NCBI GenBank assembly: GCA_963759295.1
Contig: CAVWYT010000007.1
Location: 124,001-188,000 of the forward strand
Source: WHSW01 sp963759295
Lineage (GTDB): Bacteria > Actinomycetota > Thermoleophilia > Solirubrobacterales > 70-9
Reading direction: 5' to 3'
Length of the DNA stretch: 64,000 bases
A program made the position numbers and the translations under genes. This document shows positions 43,599-52,536 of the stretch, one piece after another (position 1 is the first letter of the stretch; every line of letters begins with the position of its first letter). The notes beneath the pieces were generated by a model that saw nothing but the letters and a program-made list of their open reading frames with translations, did no database searches and had not been told where the DNA came from.

Positions 43599-45152
43599 TC
43601 ATCCCCATTCCGGCTGGCTCGCCGCCAGCTCGACGGCCTGGAACATCGCCCTCGCCTTGCTTACCGACTCCCGGTATTCGTAGTCGGGCTTCGCGTCGGC
43701 GACCGTGCCGCCACCCGCCTGCACGTGGACCCGCCCGTCCTTGATCACCGCGGTGCGGATGTGGATCGCGGTGTCGAGGTCGCCGGTGAAGCTCAGATAG
43801 CCGATCGCGCCGCCGTAGGAGCAGCGCTTGTACGGCTCGAGCTCGTCGATGATCTGCATCGCCCGCACCTTTGGAGCGCCGGACAGGGTGCCGGCCGGCA
43901 GCACGGCTCGCAGGACGTCCATCGCGTCGACGCCGTCGCGCAGCGTCCCCGAGACCTGGCTGACGATGTGGAAGACGTGCGAGTAGGTCTCGACCACCAT
44001 GTACTCGTCGACGCTCACGCTGCCGTACTCGGAGACTCGCCCGAGGTCGTTGCGGCCGAGGTCGACGAGCATCACGTGCTCGGCACGCTCCTTCGGGTCG
44101 GCGAGCAGCGCCTCGGCCTGGCGGCGATCCTCCTCCTCGGAGGCGCCCCGCGGGTACGTGCCGGCGATCGGCCGCATCTCGGCGCGGTGGCCGCTGACCT
44201 TGACCAGCGGCTCCGGCGAGGCGCCGGCGATCTGGAAGTCGCCGAACTCGAGGAAGTACATGTACGGCGACGGGTTGACGGTCCGCAGCCCTCTGAAGAT
44301 CGAGAACGCCTCCACGGGCGCCGGGGCCGAGAAGCGCTGCGAGGGCACCACCTGGAAGGCGTCTCCGGCGTGAACGTAGTCGATGATCCGGCTGACGTTG
44401 GCCTCGAACTGCTCGCGGCTGACGTTCGAACGCCAGGGCTCGTTGACGCCCTCGGGCTCGAACGATTCCCGGCCGGCGGGGATCGCGTCGATCTCCGGTC
44501 GCGGTCGCGCTGCGGGCACCGGTCCGCGCAGGGCCGCTCGCGCCGCGTCGATCAGCTCCAGGGCGCGGTCGTACTCGGCCTCGAGCCCGGCACCGCGGTC
44601 GGAGAACGCGTATGCGAGCACGGTCAGCTCGTGCTTCAGGTGGTCGAAGGAGAGCATCAGCTCGCAGACCATCAGCGCCATGTCGGGCAGCCCGAGGGGG
44701 TCGGGGTTCGCGGGCCCCAGCGGCTCGACCGTGCGCACGAGGTCGTAGCCGAAGAGGCCGACCGCACCGCCCGCAAACGGCGGCAGCCCCTCCGGCGCCG
44801 CGACCGTGAACCGTCCGATGGCCCGGGCGACGGCTCCATACGGATCCTCGACATCGGACTCGGTCGCGGTCCCGTCGCGCGTCTCGGTCAGCGTGCCGTC
44901 CGCCCAACGCAGCTCGATCCGCGGCCGGAAGCCGAGGAAGGAGTAGCGGCCCAACCGCCCCTGCTCGGCCGACTCGAGCAGGAACGACGGGCCGGGAAAG
45001 GCCTCGCGCAGCTTCAGGAACGCGGAGACGGGCGTCTCGCAGTCGTCGACGAACCGGTAGTGGAGCGGGATCACGTTCGCGACCCTGGCGAGCTCGCGAG
45101 CGCCCGCGAGGTCGGGCTCGTGGCCCGGTGCGGCTTCAGCCGCGACGGCCAT
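43599..45152 (-). CDS. trpE: Anthranilate synthase component I
   Basis: A 517-residue chorismate-binding enzyme. The N-terminal region LLESAEQGRLGRYSFLG carries the tryptophan-feedback LLES motif. The catalytic domain has MRPIAGTYPRG, LVDLGRNDLGRVS, AGTLSGAPKVRAMQIIDELE and YGGAIGYLSFTGDLDTAI. The presence of the LLES element implies feedback inhibition by tryptophan. The ATG lies within the end of hisIE (17-base overlap), so expression is coupled. I see no leader peptide or attenuator before the operon. Confidence 0.96.
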   Translation of the reverse strand: MAVAAEAAPGHEPDLAGARELARVANVIPLHYRFVDDCETPVSAFLKLREAFPGPSFLLESAEQGRLGRYSFLGFRPRIELRWADGTLTETRDGTATESDVEDPYGAVARAIGRFTVAAPEGLPPFAGGAVGLFGYDLVRTVEPLGPANPDPLGLPDMALMVCELMLSFDHLKHELTVLAYAFSDRGAGLEAEYDRALELIDAARAALRGPVPAARPRPEIDAIPAGRESFEPEGVNEPWRSNVSREQFEANVSRIIDYVHAGDAFQVVPSQRFSAPAPVEAFSIFRGLRTVNPSPYMYFLEFGDFQIAGASPEPLVKVSGHRAEMRPIAGTYPRGASEEEDRRQAEALLADPKERAEHVMLVDLGRNDLGRVSEYGSVSVDEYMVVETYSHVFHIVSQVSGTLRDGVDAMDVLRAVLPAGTLSGAPKVRAMQIIDELEPYKRCSYGGAIGYLSFTGDLDTAIHIRTAVIKDGRVHVQAGGGTVADAKPDYEYRESVSKARAMFQAVELAASQPEWG

Positions 45153-45783
45153 TGAGCGTCTCCAGCGCCGCGGACAGCGGCACCTCGCGCGAGAGCAGCA
45201 GCACCTCGAGGTGATACAGGAGGTCGGCGGCCTCCTCCGCCACCCGCTCGGCCGACTCGCCGGCGGCCGCGCGGGCGACCTCGTCGGCCTCCTCGCGGAC
45301 CTTGGCCCCGATCCGCTCCGGGTCATCGAGCAGCTCGACCGTGTAGGAGCCCTCGGGTCGCCGGGCGCGGCGCTCGGCGAGCGCCCGGGCGAGCTCCGCG
45401 AGCGCCTCGTAGGCGGCCGGCTCGGGCTCGCCCGGCACGGGCTCCGCGTCGACGGCTCCGTCGGCTGATCCCTCGAGGTCGCGGTAGAAGCAGGATCGCT
45501 GCCCGGTGTGGCACGCCGGGCCGGCGGGCTCGACCAGGGCGACGACCGCGTCGCCGTCGCAGTCGTAGCGCAGCTGGCGCACGCGCTGGACGTTGCCCGA
45601 GCTCCCGCCCTTGTGCCAGAGCTCGCCGCGCGAGCGGCTGAAGAGATGCATCTCGCCGGTCTCGCGCGTCAGACGCAGGGCCTCCGAGTCCAGGTACGCG
45701 AGGGTGAGCACCTCGCCGCTGCGCCAGTCCTGGATCACGCAGGGGACGAGTCCGCTGTCGTCGAAGCGAATCGGGTCGGCCAT
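45136..45783 (-). CDS. hisIE: Bifunctional phosphoribosyl-AMP cyclohydrolase / phosphoribosyl-ATP pyrophosphatase
   Basis: A 215-residue fusion for two early histidine steps. Residues about 1-110 are HisI: SRGELWHKGGSSGN, YDCDGDAVVALVE and the Cys in GPACHTGQRSCFY bind Zn. Residues about 125-215 are HisE: KVREEADEVARAAAGES and EEAADLLYHLEVLLL are the helical MazG-like motifs. Fusion of HisI and HisE is common in Proteobacteria but less so in actinobacteria. It is the first gene of the trp operon, with a -10 hexamer seven bases before the ATG. Confidence 0.94.
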   Translation of the reverse strand: MADPIRFDDSGLVPCVIQDWRSGEVLTLAYLDSEALRLTRETGEMHLFSRSRGELWHKGGSSGNVQRVRQLRYDCDGDAVVALVEPAGPACHTGQRSCFYRDLEGSADGAVDAEPVPGEPEPAAYEALAELARALAERRARRPEGSYTVELLDDPERIGAKVREEADEVARAAAGESAERVAEEAADLLYHLEVLLLSREVPLSAALETLNGRRG

Positions 45784-45790
45784 CCGCGAG

Positions 45791-45796
45791 ATCGTA
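45791..45796 (-). promoter_or_regulatory. hisIE-trp operon -10 hexamer (leaderless)
   Basis: TACGAT on the minus strand, seven bases upstream of the hisIE ATG at 45783. No space remains for a leader peptide or attenuator. Confidence 0.45.
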
Positions 45797-45817
45797 GTGC
45801 CCGACGCCGCCTGCGCC

Positions 45818-45823
45818 CATAGT
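45818..45823 (+). promoter_or_regulatory. cydA -10 hexamer (leaderless)
   Basis: CATAGT eight bases before the cydA GTG at 45832. It is divergent from the hisIE promoter within a 48-base intergenic region. Confidence 0.45.
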
Positions 45824-45831
45824 CTTGGTGC

Positions 45832-47214
45832 GTGATCGCGACCGCGCTGCCGATCGTCGACGCGTTCACGAGCGCCGATCAGTCGTATCTGCTGGAGGCG
45901 CGGCAGATGCAGGCGCTCTCGCTCGGCGTCCACATCCCGCTCGTCTGCTTCGGGATCTCGTTCCCGGTGATCGTGCTGTTCATGGAGGGGCTGCACCTGC
46001 GCACCGGCAACCCGGTGTACAAGGCGCTCGCCAAGCGCTGGTCGAAGGTGATGCTGATCCTGTTCGCGATCGGGGTCGTCACCGGCACGATCCTCTCGTT
46101 CGAGCTCGGTCTGCTGTGGCCCGAACTTCATGGAGCAGTGGGGCGAGGTGTTTGGGTTCGCGTTCGCGATCGAGGGGCTCGCGTTCTTCGCCGAGGCGAT
46201 CTTCATCACGATCTACGTCTACGGCTGGGATCGCCTCTCGCCGCGCATTCACTTTTTGAGCGGGATCCCGGTCGCCGTCTCGGGGATCCTCGGCTCCTCG
46301 GCGGTGATCGCCGTCAAGGATGGATGAACAACCCGCAGGGGTTCAGCATGAGCGCGGACGGCACGGTCACCGACGTCCACCCCCTCGCCGCCCTGTTCAA
46401 CCCGAACCTCTGGCACGAGGAGGTGCACATGTACCTCGCCGGGTTCATCGTCGCCGGCGCCCTGGTCGCCGGCGTCTACGCGGTCGCCTGGCTGCGGGGG
46501 CAGGCGCGACGCTACCACCGCGCCGGCCTGATCGTCCCGCTGGCGGTGATGGCGTTGGCGGCGCCGGCTCAGATCGTGGTCGGCGACTGGGCGGCGCGCA
46601 CTGTGGCCGAGAAGCAGCCGACCAAGCTGGCGGCGATCGAGGGCCTCGACAGGACGACCAAGGGCCCGGACCTGACGATCGGCGGCATCTACGTCGACGG
46701 CGAGGTCCACGGCGGGATCTCGATCCCGAAGATGCTCTCGCTGCTCGCCTTCCACGACCCGAACGCAACGGTCGAGGGCCTCGACGCGGTCGCCGCGGAC
46801 GACCGGCCGCCGGTCGCCTGGGTCCGCAACAGCTTTCAGGTGATGGTCGGGATAGGCACGCTGCTGGCGGCGCTCGGCCTCTGGTTCTTGTGGTTTCGAT
46901 GGCGCCGTGGGGCACTACCGAGGACGCCGTGGTTCTACCGGGCCGTCGTCCTCGCCGGTCCGCTCGCGCTGGTGGCGCTGATCGCGGGTTGGATCGTGAC
47001 CGAGATCGGTCGCCAGCCGTGGATCGTCTACGGGCTGATGCGCACGGAGGAGGCGGTGACCGGAGCCGAGGGGATCCCGGTCGGCTACGCCACCCTGGCC
47101 GTCGTCTACGTCGGCCTGATCGCGGTCGCCTTCTTCATGCTGCGACGGCTGGCCCGTAACGGCCCGGAGCCCACGGATCGTCACGGCCCGGGTGAGATCG
47201 AGGTGCTGCCCTGA
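45832..47214 (+). CDS. cydA: Cytochrome bd oxidase subunit I, two compensating frame breaks
   Basis: About 460 residues forming the heme-bearing subunit of the quinol oxidase. The first heme-ligand His is in LSLGVHIPLV, the b558 ligand in LWHEEVHMYLAGF, and GRQPWIVYGLMRT near the C-terminus is typical. The Q-loop between helices is short (KLAAIEGLDRTTKGPDLTIG), the form seen in Gram-positives. One extra base near 46125 moves the frame to the segment EQWGEVFGFAFAIEGLAFFA, and a missing base near 46314-46320 restores it, so the protein is whole apart from two indels. This pattern is typical of sequencing error. Confidence 0.93.
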   Translation: MIATALPIVDAFTSADQSYLLEARQMQALSLGVHIPLVCFGISFPVIVLFMEGLHLRTGNPVYKALAKRWSKVMLILFAIGVVTGTILSFELGLLWPELHGAVGRGVWVRVRDRGARVLRRGDLHHDLRLRLGSPLAAHSLFERDPGRRLGDPRLLGGDRRQGWMNNPQGFSMSADGTVTDVHPLAALFNPNLWHEEVHMYLAGFIVAGALVAGVYAVAWLRGQARRYHRAGLIVPLAVMALAAPAQIVVGDWAARTVAEKQPTKLAAIEGLDRTTKGPDLTIGGIYVDGEVHGGISIPKMLSLLAFHDPNATVEGLDAVAADDRPPVAWVRNSFQVMVGIGTLLAALGLWFLWFRWRRGALPRTPWFYRAVVLAGPLALVALIAGWIVTEIGRQPWIVYGLMRTEEAVTGAEGIPVGYATLAVVYVGLIAVAFFMLRRLARNGPEPTDRHGPGEIEVLP

Positions 47215-48253
47215 TGCTCGCGGACCTCGCGCTCGCGGTGCTGATCATCGCTCTCTCCGCCTACGCGGTGCTCGGCGGCGCCGATTTCGGCGCCGGATTC
47301 TGGGACCTGACCGCCGGCGGCGCCGAGCGCGGCGCTCGCCTGCGCGGCCTCGTGAAGCGGTCGATGGGCCCGGTATGGGAGGCGAACCACGTCTGGCTGA
47401 TCTCGTCCTGGTGGTGCTGTGGACCTGCTTCCCGCACGCCTTCGGGCCGTTGATGGAGACCCTCTACGTGCCGCTCTTCCTCGCCGGGGTCGGGATCATC
47501 CTGCGTGGGGCAGCCTTCGCCCTGCGCGGCGAGGCGGCGACGATCGGCGAGGCGCGGTTGCTCGGCGCGACCTTCGCGCTCTCCTCGGTGCTCACCCCGT
47601 TCTTCCTCGGCTGCGCGGTCGGCGCCGTCGCCGCGGGCCAGGTGCCCGTCGACGGCGATCCCGGCGAGCCGTTCTCGAGCTGGACCGGGCCGACCTCGAT
47701 CTTCATCGGCGTGCTGGCGGTCGCATCCGGCGCCTACATCTCCGCGATCTTCCTCGCCGGGGACGCGAACCGCGCCGGGATGCCCGACCTCGCGTCGGCC
47801 TTCCGCCGCCGGGCGCTCGGCGCCGCGGTGGTCGCCGGCGCGCTCGCGATCGGCGGGCTCGCGGTGGTCGAATCCGACGCGTCACAGCTCTACGACGGAC
47901 TCACCTCCGGCATCGGCCTGGTGATGGTGATCGTCTCGGCGCTGGTCGGAATCCTGACGATCGGGTTGCTGTGGACGCGGCGCTTCGAGATCGCCCGCTA
48001 TAGCTCCGGGATCGCGGTCGGCGCGATCCTGGTCGGCTGGGTGGTGGCGCAGCGTCCCGACTTCCTGCCGGGCGAGCTCTCGTTCCAGGATGCTGCCGCC
48101 GGCGATTCGACCCTGATCGCGACCCTCCTGGCGCTGGTGCTCGCGCTCGCGGTGATCGTGCCCTCGCTGTGGTGGCTGTTCAAGCTGGCGCTCGAGGGCC
48201 GCCTCGCCGAGCGCTTCCAGCCGATCGGCTCGCGGGAGACGGAGCAACGGTGA
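47214..48253 (+). CDS. cydB: Cytochrome bd oxidase subunit II, frame break near 47402
   Basis: About 346 residues, a membrane protein with roughly eight segments. The N-terminal LAVLIIALSAYAVLGGADFG and GPVWEANHVWLI are family hallmarks. The frame then shifts where one T seems missing (ATCTCGTCC instead of a likely ATCTTCGTCC) and continues as VLVVLWTCFPHAFGPLMETLYV. The start codon shares one base with the cydA stop. CydB stabilises the heme subunit. No cydCD assembly genes are adjacent. Confidence 0.92.
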
Positions 48254-48441
48254 GCGGCGGCCGCCTCACGCGCGCCGCGGCCGCCTGCTTCTTGGTCGGG
48301 CTCGGACTCGTGCTCCTCGTCGACCTCGGGATCGCGCGAATCGTCGGCGTGCCGTTGACCTTCGTCGGGATCGCGCTCGGCGTCACCGCGATCGCCTCCC
48401 CGGGGTTTCTCGAGGCGGATCGCGACGAAGACCGGCCGTAG
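48250..48441 (+). CDS. Small membrane protein downstream of cydAB
   Basis: A 63-residue protein with two hydrophobic segments (AACFLVGLGLVLLVDLGIA and VGVPLTFVGIALGVTAIA) and an acidic tail EADRDEDRP. The GTG overlaps the cydB stop (GTGA), so it is translated with cydB. The position recalls CydX/CydS-type accessory subunits of bd oxidases, but the two-helix layout differs from CydX, which has one. Function is therefore a guess. Confidence 0.6.
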   Translation: MSGGRLTRAAAACFLVGLGLVLLVDLGIARIVGVPLTFVGIALGVTAIASPGFLEADRDEDRP

Positions 48442-48501
48442 CGGCCCGCCCGGCGCTCTCTCATCCGTGAGGCGAGCGACGGACCGACGACGAGCGTCGC
48501 C

Positions 48502-49458
48502 TCAGTCGATCCCGAGCCGGTCGAGCAACCCCTCGTCGCGACGCCAGCGCTCGCGGACGCGAACCCGGAGGTCGAGGAACACCTTCGTGCCGAGCTCGCG
48601 CTCGAGCTCCTTGCGCGCCGCGCTGCCGATCTCGCGGACCATGCGGCCGCCCTTGCCGATCAGGATCGCCTTCTGGGAATCGGTCTCGGCCCAGACCTGG
48701 GCACGGATTTCGACCAGGCCGTCGTCGCGCTGCTCGAGCTCCTGGATTGCGACCTCGACCGCATGCGGGAGCTCCTCGTGGGTGCGGCGCAGGACTTGCT
48801 CGCGGATCAGCTCCGCGAGGTGGACCTCGCTCGGCTGATCGGTGCGCTCGGAGGGCGGATACATGAGCGGTCCCTCCGGCAAGAGCTCGGCCAGGCGCTC
48901 GATCAGCGGCCGCACGCCGGTGCCGCGCTTGGCGGAGACCGGGAACACCTCGTCGACGACCTCGAGCCCGCCGACCTCGGCGAGCACCGCGGTGAGCTCG
49001 GGGGGGCGCAGCCGATCGATCTTGTTGACCGCGCAGATCACCGGCGTGTCGCTGGTGGCGTCGAGCATGTGCCGGGCGATGAACTGGTCGCCCGGGCCGA
49101 GTCCCTGCTCGGCGTTGACCACAAGCAGCACGGCGTCGGAGCCGGTCAGCTCGAGCTCGACGCGCCGCTGCATGCGCTCGGTGAGCACGTCGCGCGGCCG
49201 CTGCACGCCCGGCAGGTCGACGAGCACCATCTGCCAGCCTGCGGCGAGGTCGGTGGCGACGCCACGGCTGGCGCGCCGGGTCGTCTGCGGGCGGTCGGAG
49301 ATGATCGCGACCTTAAAGCCGACGATCGCGTTGACCAGGGTCGACTTTCCCACGTTCGGCCGTCCGGCGAGGCCGATGAATCCGGCGCGGGTCGAACCAG
49401 GGCGTGCCGCCTCCTCCGCTTCGCGTCCGGGGGTGTCGCGGTCAGCCAAGGGACGCAA
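48502..49458 (-). CDS. era: GTPase Era
   Basis: A 318-residue GTPase for 16S rRNA maturation. G1 is GRPNVGKST, the G2 region TTRRAS, G3 DLPGVQ, G4 NKID and G5 SAKRG, followed by a C-terminal KH domain with ILIGKGGRMVREIG. The TTG start at 49458 overlaps the ybeY end by 17 bases; a second TTG four codons later is possible. The order era-ybeY-phoH is the standard ribosome-maturation block. Confidence 0.95.
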   Translation of the reverse strand: MRPLADRDTPGREAEEAARPGSTRAGFIGLAGRPNVGKSTLVNAIVGFKVAIISDRPQTTRRASRGVATDLAAGWQMVLVDLPGVQRPRDVLTERMQRRVELELTGSDAVLLVVNAEQGLGPGDQFIARHMLDATSDTPVICAVNKIDRLRPPELTAVLAEVGGLEVVDEVFPVSAKRGTGVRPLIERLAELLPEGPLMYPPSERTDQPSEVHLAELIREQVLRRTHEELPHAVEVAIQELEQRDDGLVEIRAQVWAETDSQKAILIGKGGRMVREIGSAARKELERELGTKVFLDLRVRVRERWRRDEGLLDRLGID

Positions 49459-49804
49459 GTATCCGTGATTGCACGGCCAGCATCTCGCCGTCGTCGGTCT
49501 CGTGGTCGAAGCCGCAGAGGTGGAGCACGCCGTGGACCGCGGCCTCGGTGAGATCGGCGGCGTGCTCGGGGCAGATCACCACGTCGCCGAGCTCGCGGGG
49601 TCCCTGCGTGGGCCCGGCGCCGTCGATCGGGAAGCTGAGCACGTCGGTCGGCTCGTCGCGGCCCCGGTACGCGCGGTTGAGCTCGCGGATCCGGCGCTCG
49701 TCGACGAGCTCGAGCGAGAGGTGGCCGTCGCGAACGTCCGCCACCTCGAGCGCCGCGAGCACGGCACGGCGCAGCTCCAACGGGACGTCGGAGGCGTCGA
49801 TCAA
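49442..49804 (-). CDS. ybeY: Endoribonuclease YbeY
   Basis: A 120-residue single-strand-specific endonuclease for rRNA processing. The zinc-binding HGVLHLCGFDHE motif is complete (H-x3-H-x5-H). N-terminal LSLELVDERRIRELNRAYRG and DVLSFPI are typical. TTG start at 49804 overlaps the phoH stop by two bases. Confidence 0.93.
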   Translation of the reverse strand: MIDASDVPLELRRAVLAALEVADVRDGHLSLELVDERRIRELNRAYRGRDEPTDVLSFPIDGAGPTQGPRELGDVVICPEHAADLTEAAVHGVLHLCGFDHETDDGEMLAVQSRILASLG

Positions 49805-50772
49805 CTCTCGCCGCTGGGGCGCGTGTCGAGGCGGCGCTGCGAGTAGGTGTCGTAGGCGGCGACGATCCGCTGCACGAGCTGGTGGCGGACGACGTCCTCG
49901 CCACCGAAGCGGATGAACGCGATGTCCTCGACCGCGGCGAGGATCTCGCCGACGACCACCAGGCCCGACCGCTGGTCGCGTGGCAGGTCGATCTGGGTGA
50001 TGTCGCCGGTGACGACCATCTTCGAGCCGAACCCGAGCCGGGTGAGGAACATCTTCATTTGCTCGGGGCTCGTGTTCTGGGCCTCGTCGAGGATCACGAA
50101 CGAGTCGTTGAGCGTCCGCCCGCGCATGAACGCCAACGGCGCGACCTCGATGATCCCGCGATCGAAGTAGGTCAAGACCCGCTCCGGGTCGAGCATGTCG
50201 TAGAGCGCGTCGAACAGCGGCCGCAGATAGGGATCGACCTTCGCCTGGATGTCCCCGGGCAGGAAGCCGAGCCGCTCGCCCGCCTCGACGGCGGGTCGCG
50301 TGAGGATGATGCGGCTGATCTCGCGGGCGTCGAGGGCGGCGACGGCCATCGCCACGGCGAGAAACGTCTTGCCGGTCCCGGCGGGCCCGATCCCGAAGCT
50401 GACCGTGTGGTCGCGGATCGAGTCGACGTAGCGCTTCTGGTTCACGGTCTTCGGCGCCACCTTGATCGAGCGGTGGCGCCAGATCACGTCCTCGAGGATC
50501 TCCGCCGGGCGCTCCGAGGCTGCGATCGCGCCGGTCACCGTGTCCACCGTCCCGGGGGCGAGGTCGTGGCCTCGCTCGACCAGGCCGACGAGCTCATCGA
50601 CCATCGTCGCGGCGCGGCTGACGTTCGCGTCGTCGCCGTCGAGCGTCAGCACGTTGCCGCGCAGGAAGACCTCGCACCCGAGGCGTCCCTCGAGCTCTCG
50701 CAGGACGGTGTCGTCCGAGCCCGCGAGCTCGGCCGCGACCGTGTTGTCGAGCGTCAGCTGGCGCCGGGCCAA
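49801..50772 (-). CDS. phoH: PhoH-family ATPase
   Basis: A 323-residue PhoH/YbeZ-like protein. An N-terminal KH-like domain (residues about 1-95) is followed by an ATPase with Walker A GPAGTGKT and Walker B FVILDEAQN, plus RPAVEAGERLGFLPGD and VTGDITQIDLPRDQRSGL. It is usually coupled to YbeY in RNA metabolism. TTG start; the gene is two bases after yqeY. Confidence 0.93.
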   Translation of the reverse strand: MARRQLTLDNTVAAELAGSDDTVLRELEGRLGCEVFLRGNVLTLDGDDANVSRAATMVDELVGLVERGHDLAPGTVDTVTGAIAASERPAEILEDVIWRHRSIKVAPKTVNQKRYVDSIRDHTVSFGIGPAGTGKTFLAVAMAVAALDAREISRIILTRPAVEAGERLGFLPGDIQAKVDPYLRPLFDALYDMLDPERVLTYFDRGIIEVAPLAFMRGRTLNDSFVILDEAQNTSPEQMKMFLTRLGFGSKMVVTGDITQIDLPRDQRSGLVVVGEILAAVEDIAFIRFGGEDVVRHQLVQRIVAAYDTYSQRRLDTRPSGES

Positions 50773-50774
50773 AG

Positions 50775-51212
50775 CTAGCCTGGGAGCCTCTCCCGCACCG
50801 CGGCACTGACCCGCTTGCCGTCCGCGCGGCCGCCGACCCTCGGCATCACCGCGCCCATCACCTTGCCCATCTCGGCGGGACCGGAGGCTCCCGCCTCCTC
50901 AACCGCCTCGTCCACCAGCGTCGCGAGCTCGTCGTCCGACATCTCCGCGGGAAGGTAGCGCTCGATCTCGCGCGCCTCCGCCTCCTCGGCGTCGGCCCGC
51001 TCGGAGCTGCCGCCCTCGCGGTAGGCCTCGGCGGCCTCGAGGCGGCGCTTGCGCTCGCGGCGCAGCACCGCGACCTCGTCATCACCGCCCCCCTTGCGAT
51101 CCTTCTGCAGCGCGTCGGCGATCATCCGCAGCACGCCGACCCGGTCTCGCTCGCCGGCCTTCATCGCCTCGCGGGTGTCCGCCTGGACGCGGTCGAGAGC
51201 CGATTCGCTCAT
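50775..51212 (-). CDS. yqeY: GatB/YqeY-domain protein
   Basis: A 145-residue helical protein of the YqeY family (AspRS/GatB tail-like domain), with RVQADTREAMKAGERDRVGVLRMI, a charged middle helix (VAVLRRERKRRLEAAEAYREGG) and EIERYLPAEMSDDEL. It often sits next to ribosome or tRNA genes and is thought to bind tRNA or assist amidotransferase. ATG at 51212 is preferred over the longer upstream reading. Confidence 0.88.
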   Translation of the reverse strand: MSESALDRVQADTREAMKAGERDRVGVLRMIADALQKDRKGGGDDEVAVLRRERKRRLEAAEAYREGGSSERADAEEAEAREIERYLPAEMSDDELATLVDEAVEEAGASGPAEMGKVMGAVMPRVGGRADGKRVSAAVRERLPG

Positions 51213-51303
51213 CCCGACAAGGGTACCCGCGACCTCCCCATGACCCGACCCCGGGCGCACTGCCTCGCGAGCTCGGCGGCGTGTTGCCGGCGGCGGCGCC
51301 GGC

Positions 51304-52143
51304 TCACGGTCCCCGTGGCTGGAGCGCCACCCGCTCGACCTCGCCGAGCGGCAGTTGCAGGAAGCGTGTGCCGAGCTGGTGGAAGGCCTCCGGATCGCCG
51401 GTGCACAGGAACCGGTAGGTGCCCTCGGAGCGATCTCGGGCAGCCATGCCGCGCGCCGCGAGCAGTCGCTGAGCGGTCGCGGCGAGCGCGTGGCCGGCAC
51501 TCACCATCCGCACGTCGCGGCCGAGGATGCGCTGGAGCATCGGCGCGACCAGCGGATAGTGGGTGCAGCCGAGGATCACCGTGTCGACCCGCGCCGCGCG
51601 CAGGGGCGCGCAGTAGGAGCGCACCTTCTCGACCACCGCCTCGGAGAACGGGAAGCCGCGCTGGATGATCGCGGCAAGATCGGGCGCCGCAACCTCGGTC
51701 ACGGTCAGGTCCCGGTGAGCGCGCGCGAGCGCTCGCAGGTACGCGCCGCCGGCCACCGTCGCCGGGGTCGCGAGCACTCCCACCCGGCCCGAGTCGGTGA
51801 TCGCGGCGGCGATCTCGGCCTCGGGCTCGATCACCGCGACAACCTCCACCCCGCGCTCGCGGGCGAGCGCGCGGGCCGTCTCGAGTCCAGCGGCCGAAGC
51901 CGAGTTGCAGGCGATCACGATCAGCTTCGTGCCGCGGTCGAGCAGGAAGGCGGTGTCGCCGCGCACGCAGTCGCGCAGCTCCTCGTCGGTCTTGGCGCCA
52001 TAGGGGAAGCGAGCGTCGTCGCCGAGATAGACGTAGTCCTCCTCGGGCAGCGAGACCAGGAACTCGTGCAGGACGGTGAGGCCGCCGACGCCGGAGTCGA
52101 AGACGGCGATCGGCAGCGACGGGTCGGGCCTCTCTGACCTCAT
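51304..52143 (-). CDS. murI: Glutamate racemase
   Basis: A 279-residue racemase giving D-glutamate for peptidoglycan. Catalytic cysteines lie in IACNSASAAG and ILGCTHYPLV, and AVFDSGVGGLTVL and YLGDDARFPYG form the substrate site. Its ATG overlaps the start of the divergent repeat protein region, so the two promoters share little space. Confidence 0.95.
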   Translation of the reverse strand: MRSERPDPSLPIAVFDSGVGGLTVLHEFLVSLPEEDYVYLGDDARFPYGAKTDEELRDCVRGDTAFLLDRGTKLIVIACNSASAAGLETARALARERGVEVVAVIEPEAEIAAAITDSGRVGVLATPATVAGGAYLRALARAHRDLTVTEVAAPDLAAIIQRGFPFSEAVVEKVRSYCAPLRAARVDTVILGCTHYPLVAPMLQRILGRDVRMVSAGHALAATAQRLLAARGMAARDRSEGTYRFLCTGDPEAFHQLGTRFLQLPLGEVERVALQPRGP

Positions 52144-52177
52144 GGTGGCGAATGATCGCGGGTGGGAGACTGCAAGC

Positions 52178-52498
52178 GTGAACGGATCCGGGCAAACGGG
52201 CTCGACGCTGTCGCTGTGGTCCGAGGACTCGGTGCTGTCGGTCGCTTCGAAGGGATCGGTGCTCTCGATCGGCTCGGTCGGGTCGTTGCTCTCGATCGGC
52301 TCGCTGGGGTCGGCAGCGTCGGCGTTCTCGGTCGCCTCGGTGGCGTCCCTCGGGTCGGCGATGTCGGCCGCCTCGCGCTCATCGGCGATGTCGTACGCGA
52401 GTCGCGGTGCGGTGATGGGCGAGGAGCGCTCGGGCGCCGGCCTGATTGCGGCCGCGGCGCTGATCGTCGCGGGGATCGCGATCGGCTCACGCGCCTAG
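52178..52498 (+). CDS. Serine-triplet-repeat protein with C-terminal membrane anchor
   Basis: A protein of about 106 residues from the GTG at 52178 (GGGAGA precedes it); an ATG at 52142 would add 12. Nearly the whole N-terminal part is 22 consecutive x-x-Ser triplets, from TLSLWSEDS to SAMSYAS, followed by a short charged stretch and a hydrophobic tail LIAAAALIVAGIAIGS that should anchor it in the membrane. I do not recognise a characterised family; a beta-solenoid-like or other regular fold is possible. It is divergent from murI and convergent with a DUF2269 gene. Confidence 0.7.
   Translation: MNGSGQTGSTLSLWSEDSVLSVASKGSVLSIGSVGSLLSIGSLGSAASAFSVASVASLGSAMSAASRSSAMSYASRGAVMGEERSGAGLIAAAALIVAGIAIGSRA
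52205..52402 (+). repeat. Nine-base-period coding repeat (22 units)
   Basis: Each nine-base unit ends in a serine codon, mostly TCG, as in GTGCTCTCG, ATCGGCTCG and GTCGGGTCG. First and second positions vary among Val, Ile, Leu, Gly and Ala codons. The period is strict, without a break, from 52205 to 52402. Confidence 0.85.
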
Positions 52499-52536
52499 TC
52501 GCGCAGGCCGGGGCCGCGGGTCGGGCGTGGCGCGGC

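Noticed and set aside
45832..48253. cydA and cydB as pseudogenes
   Set aside because: The breaks are single bases, compensate each other in cydA, and leave all heme and quinol motifs intact. Sequence error is a simpler explanation.
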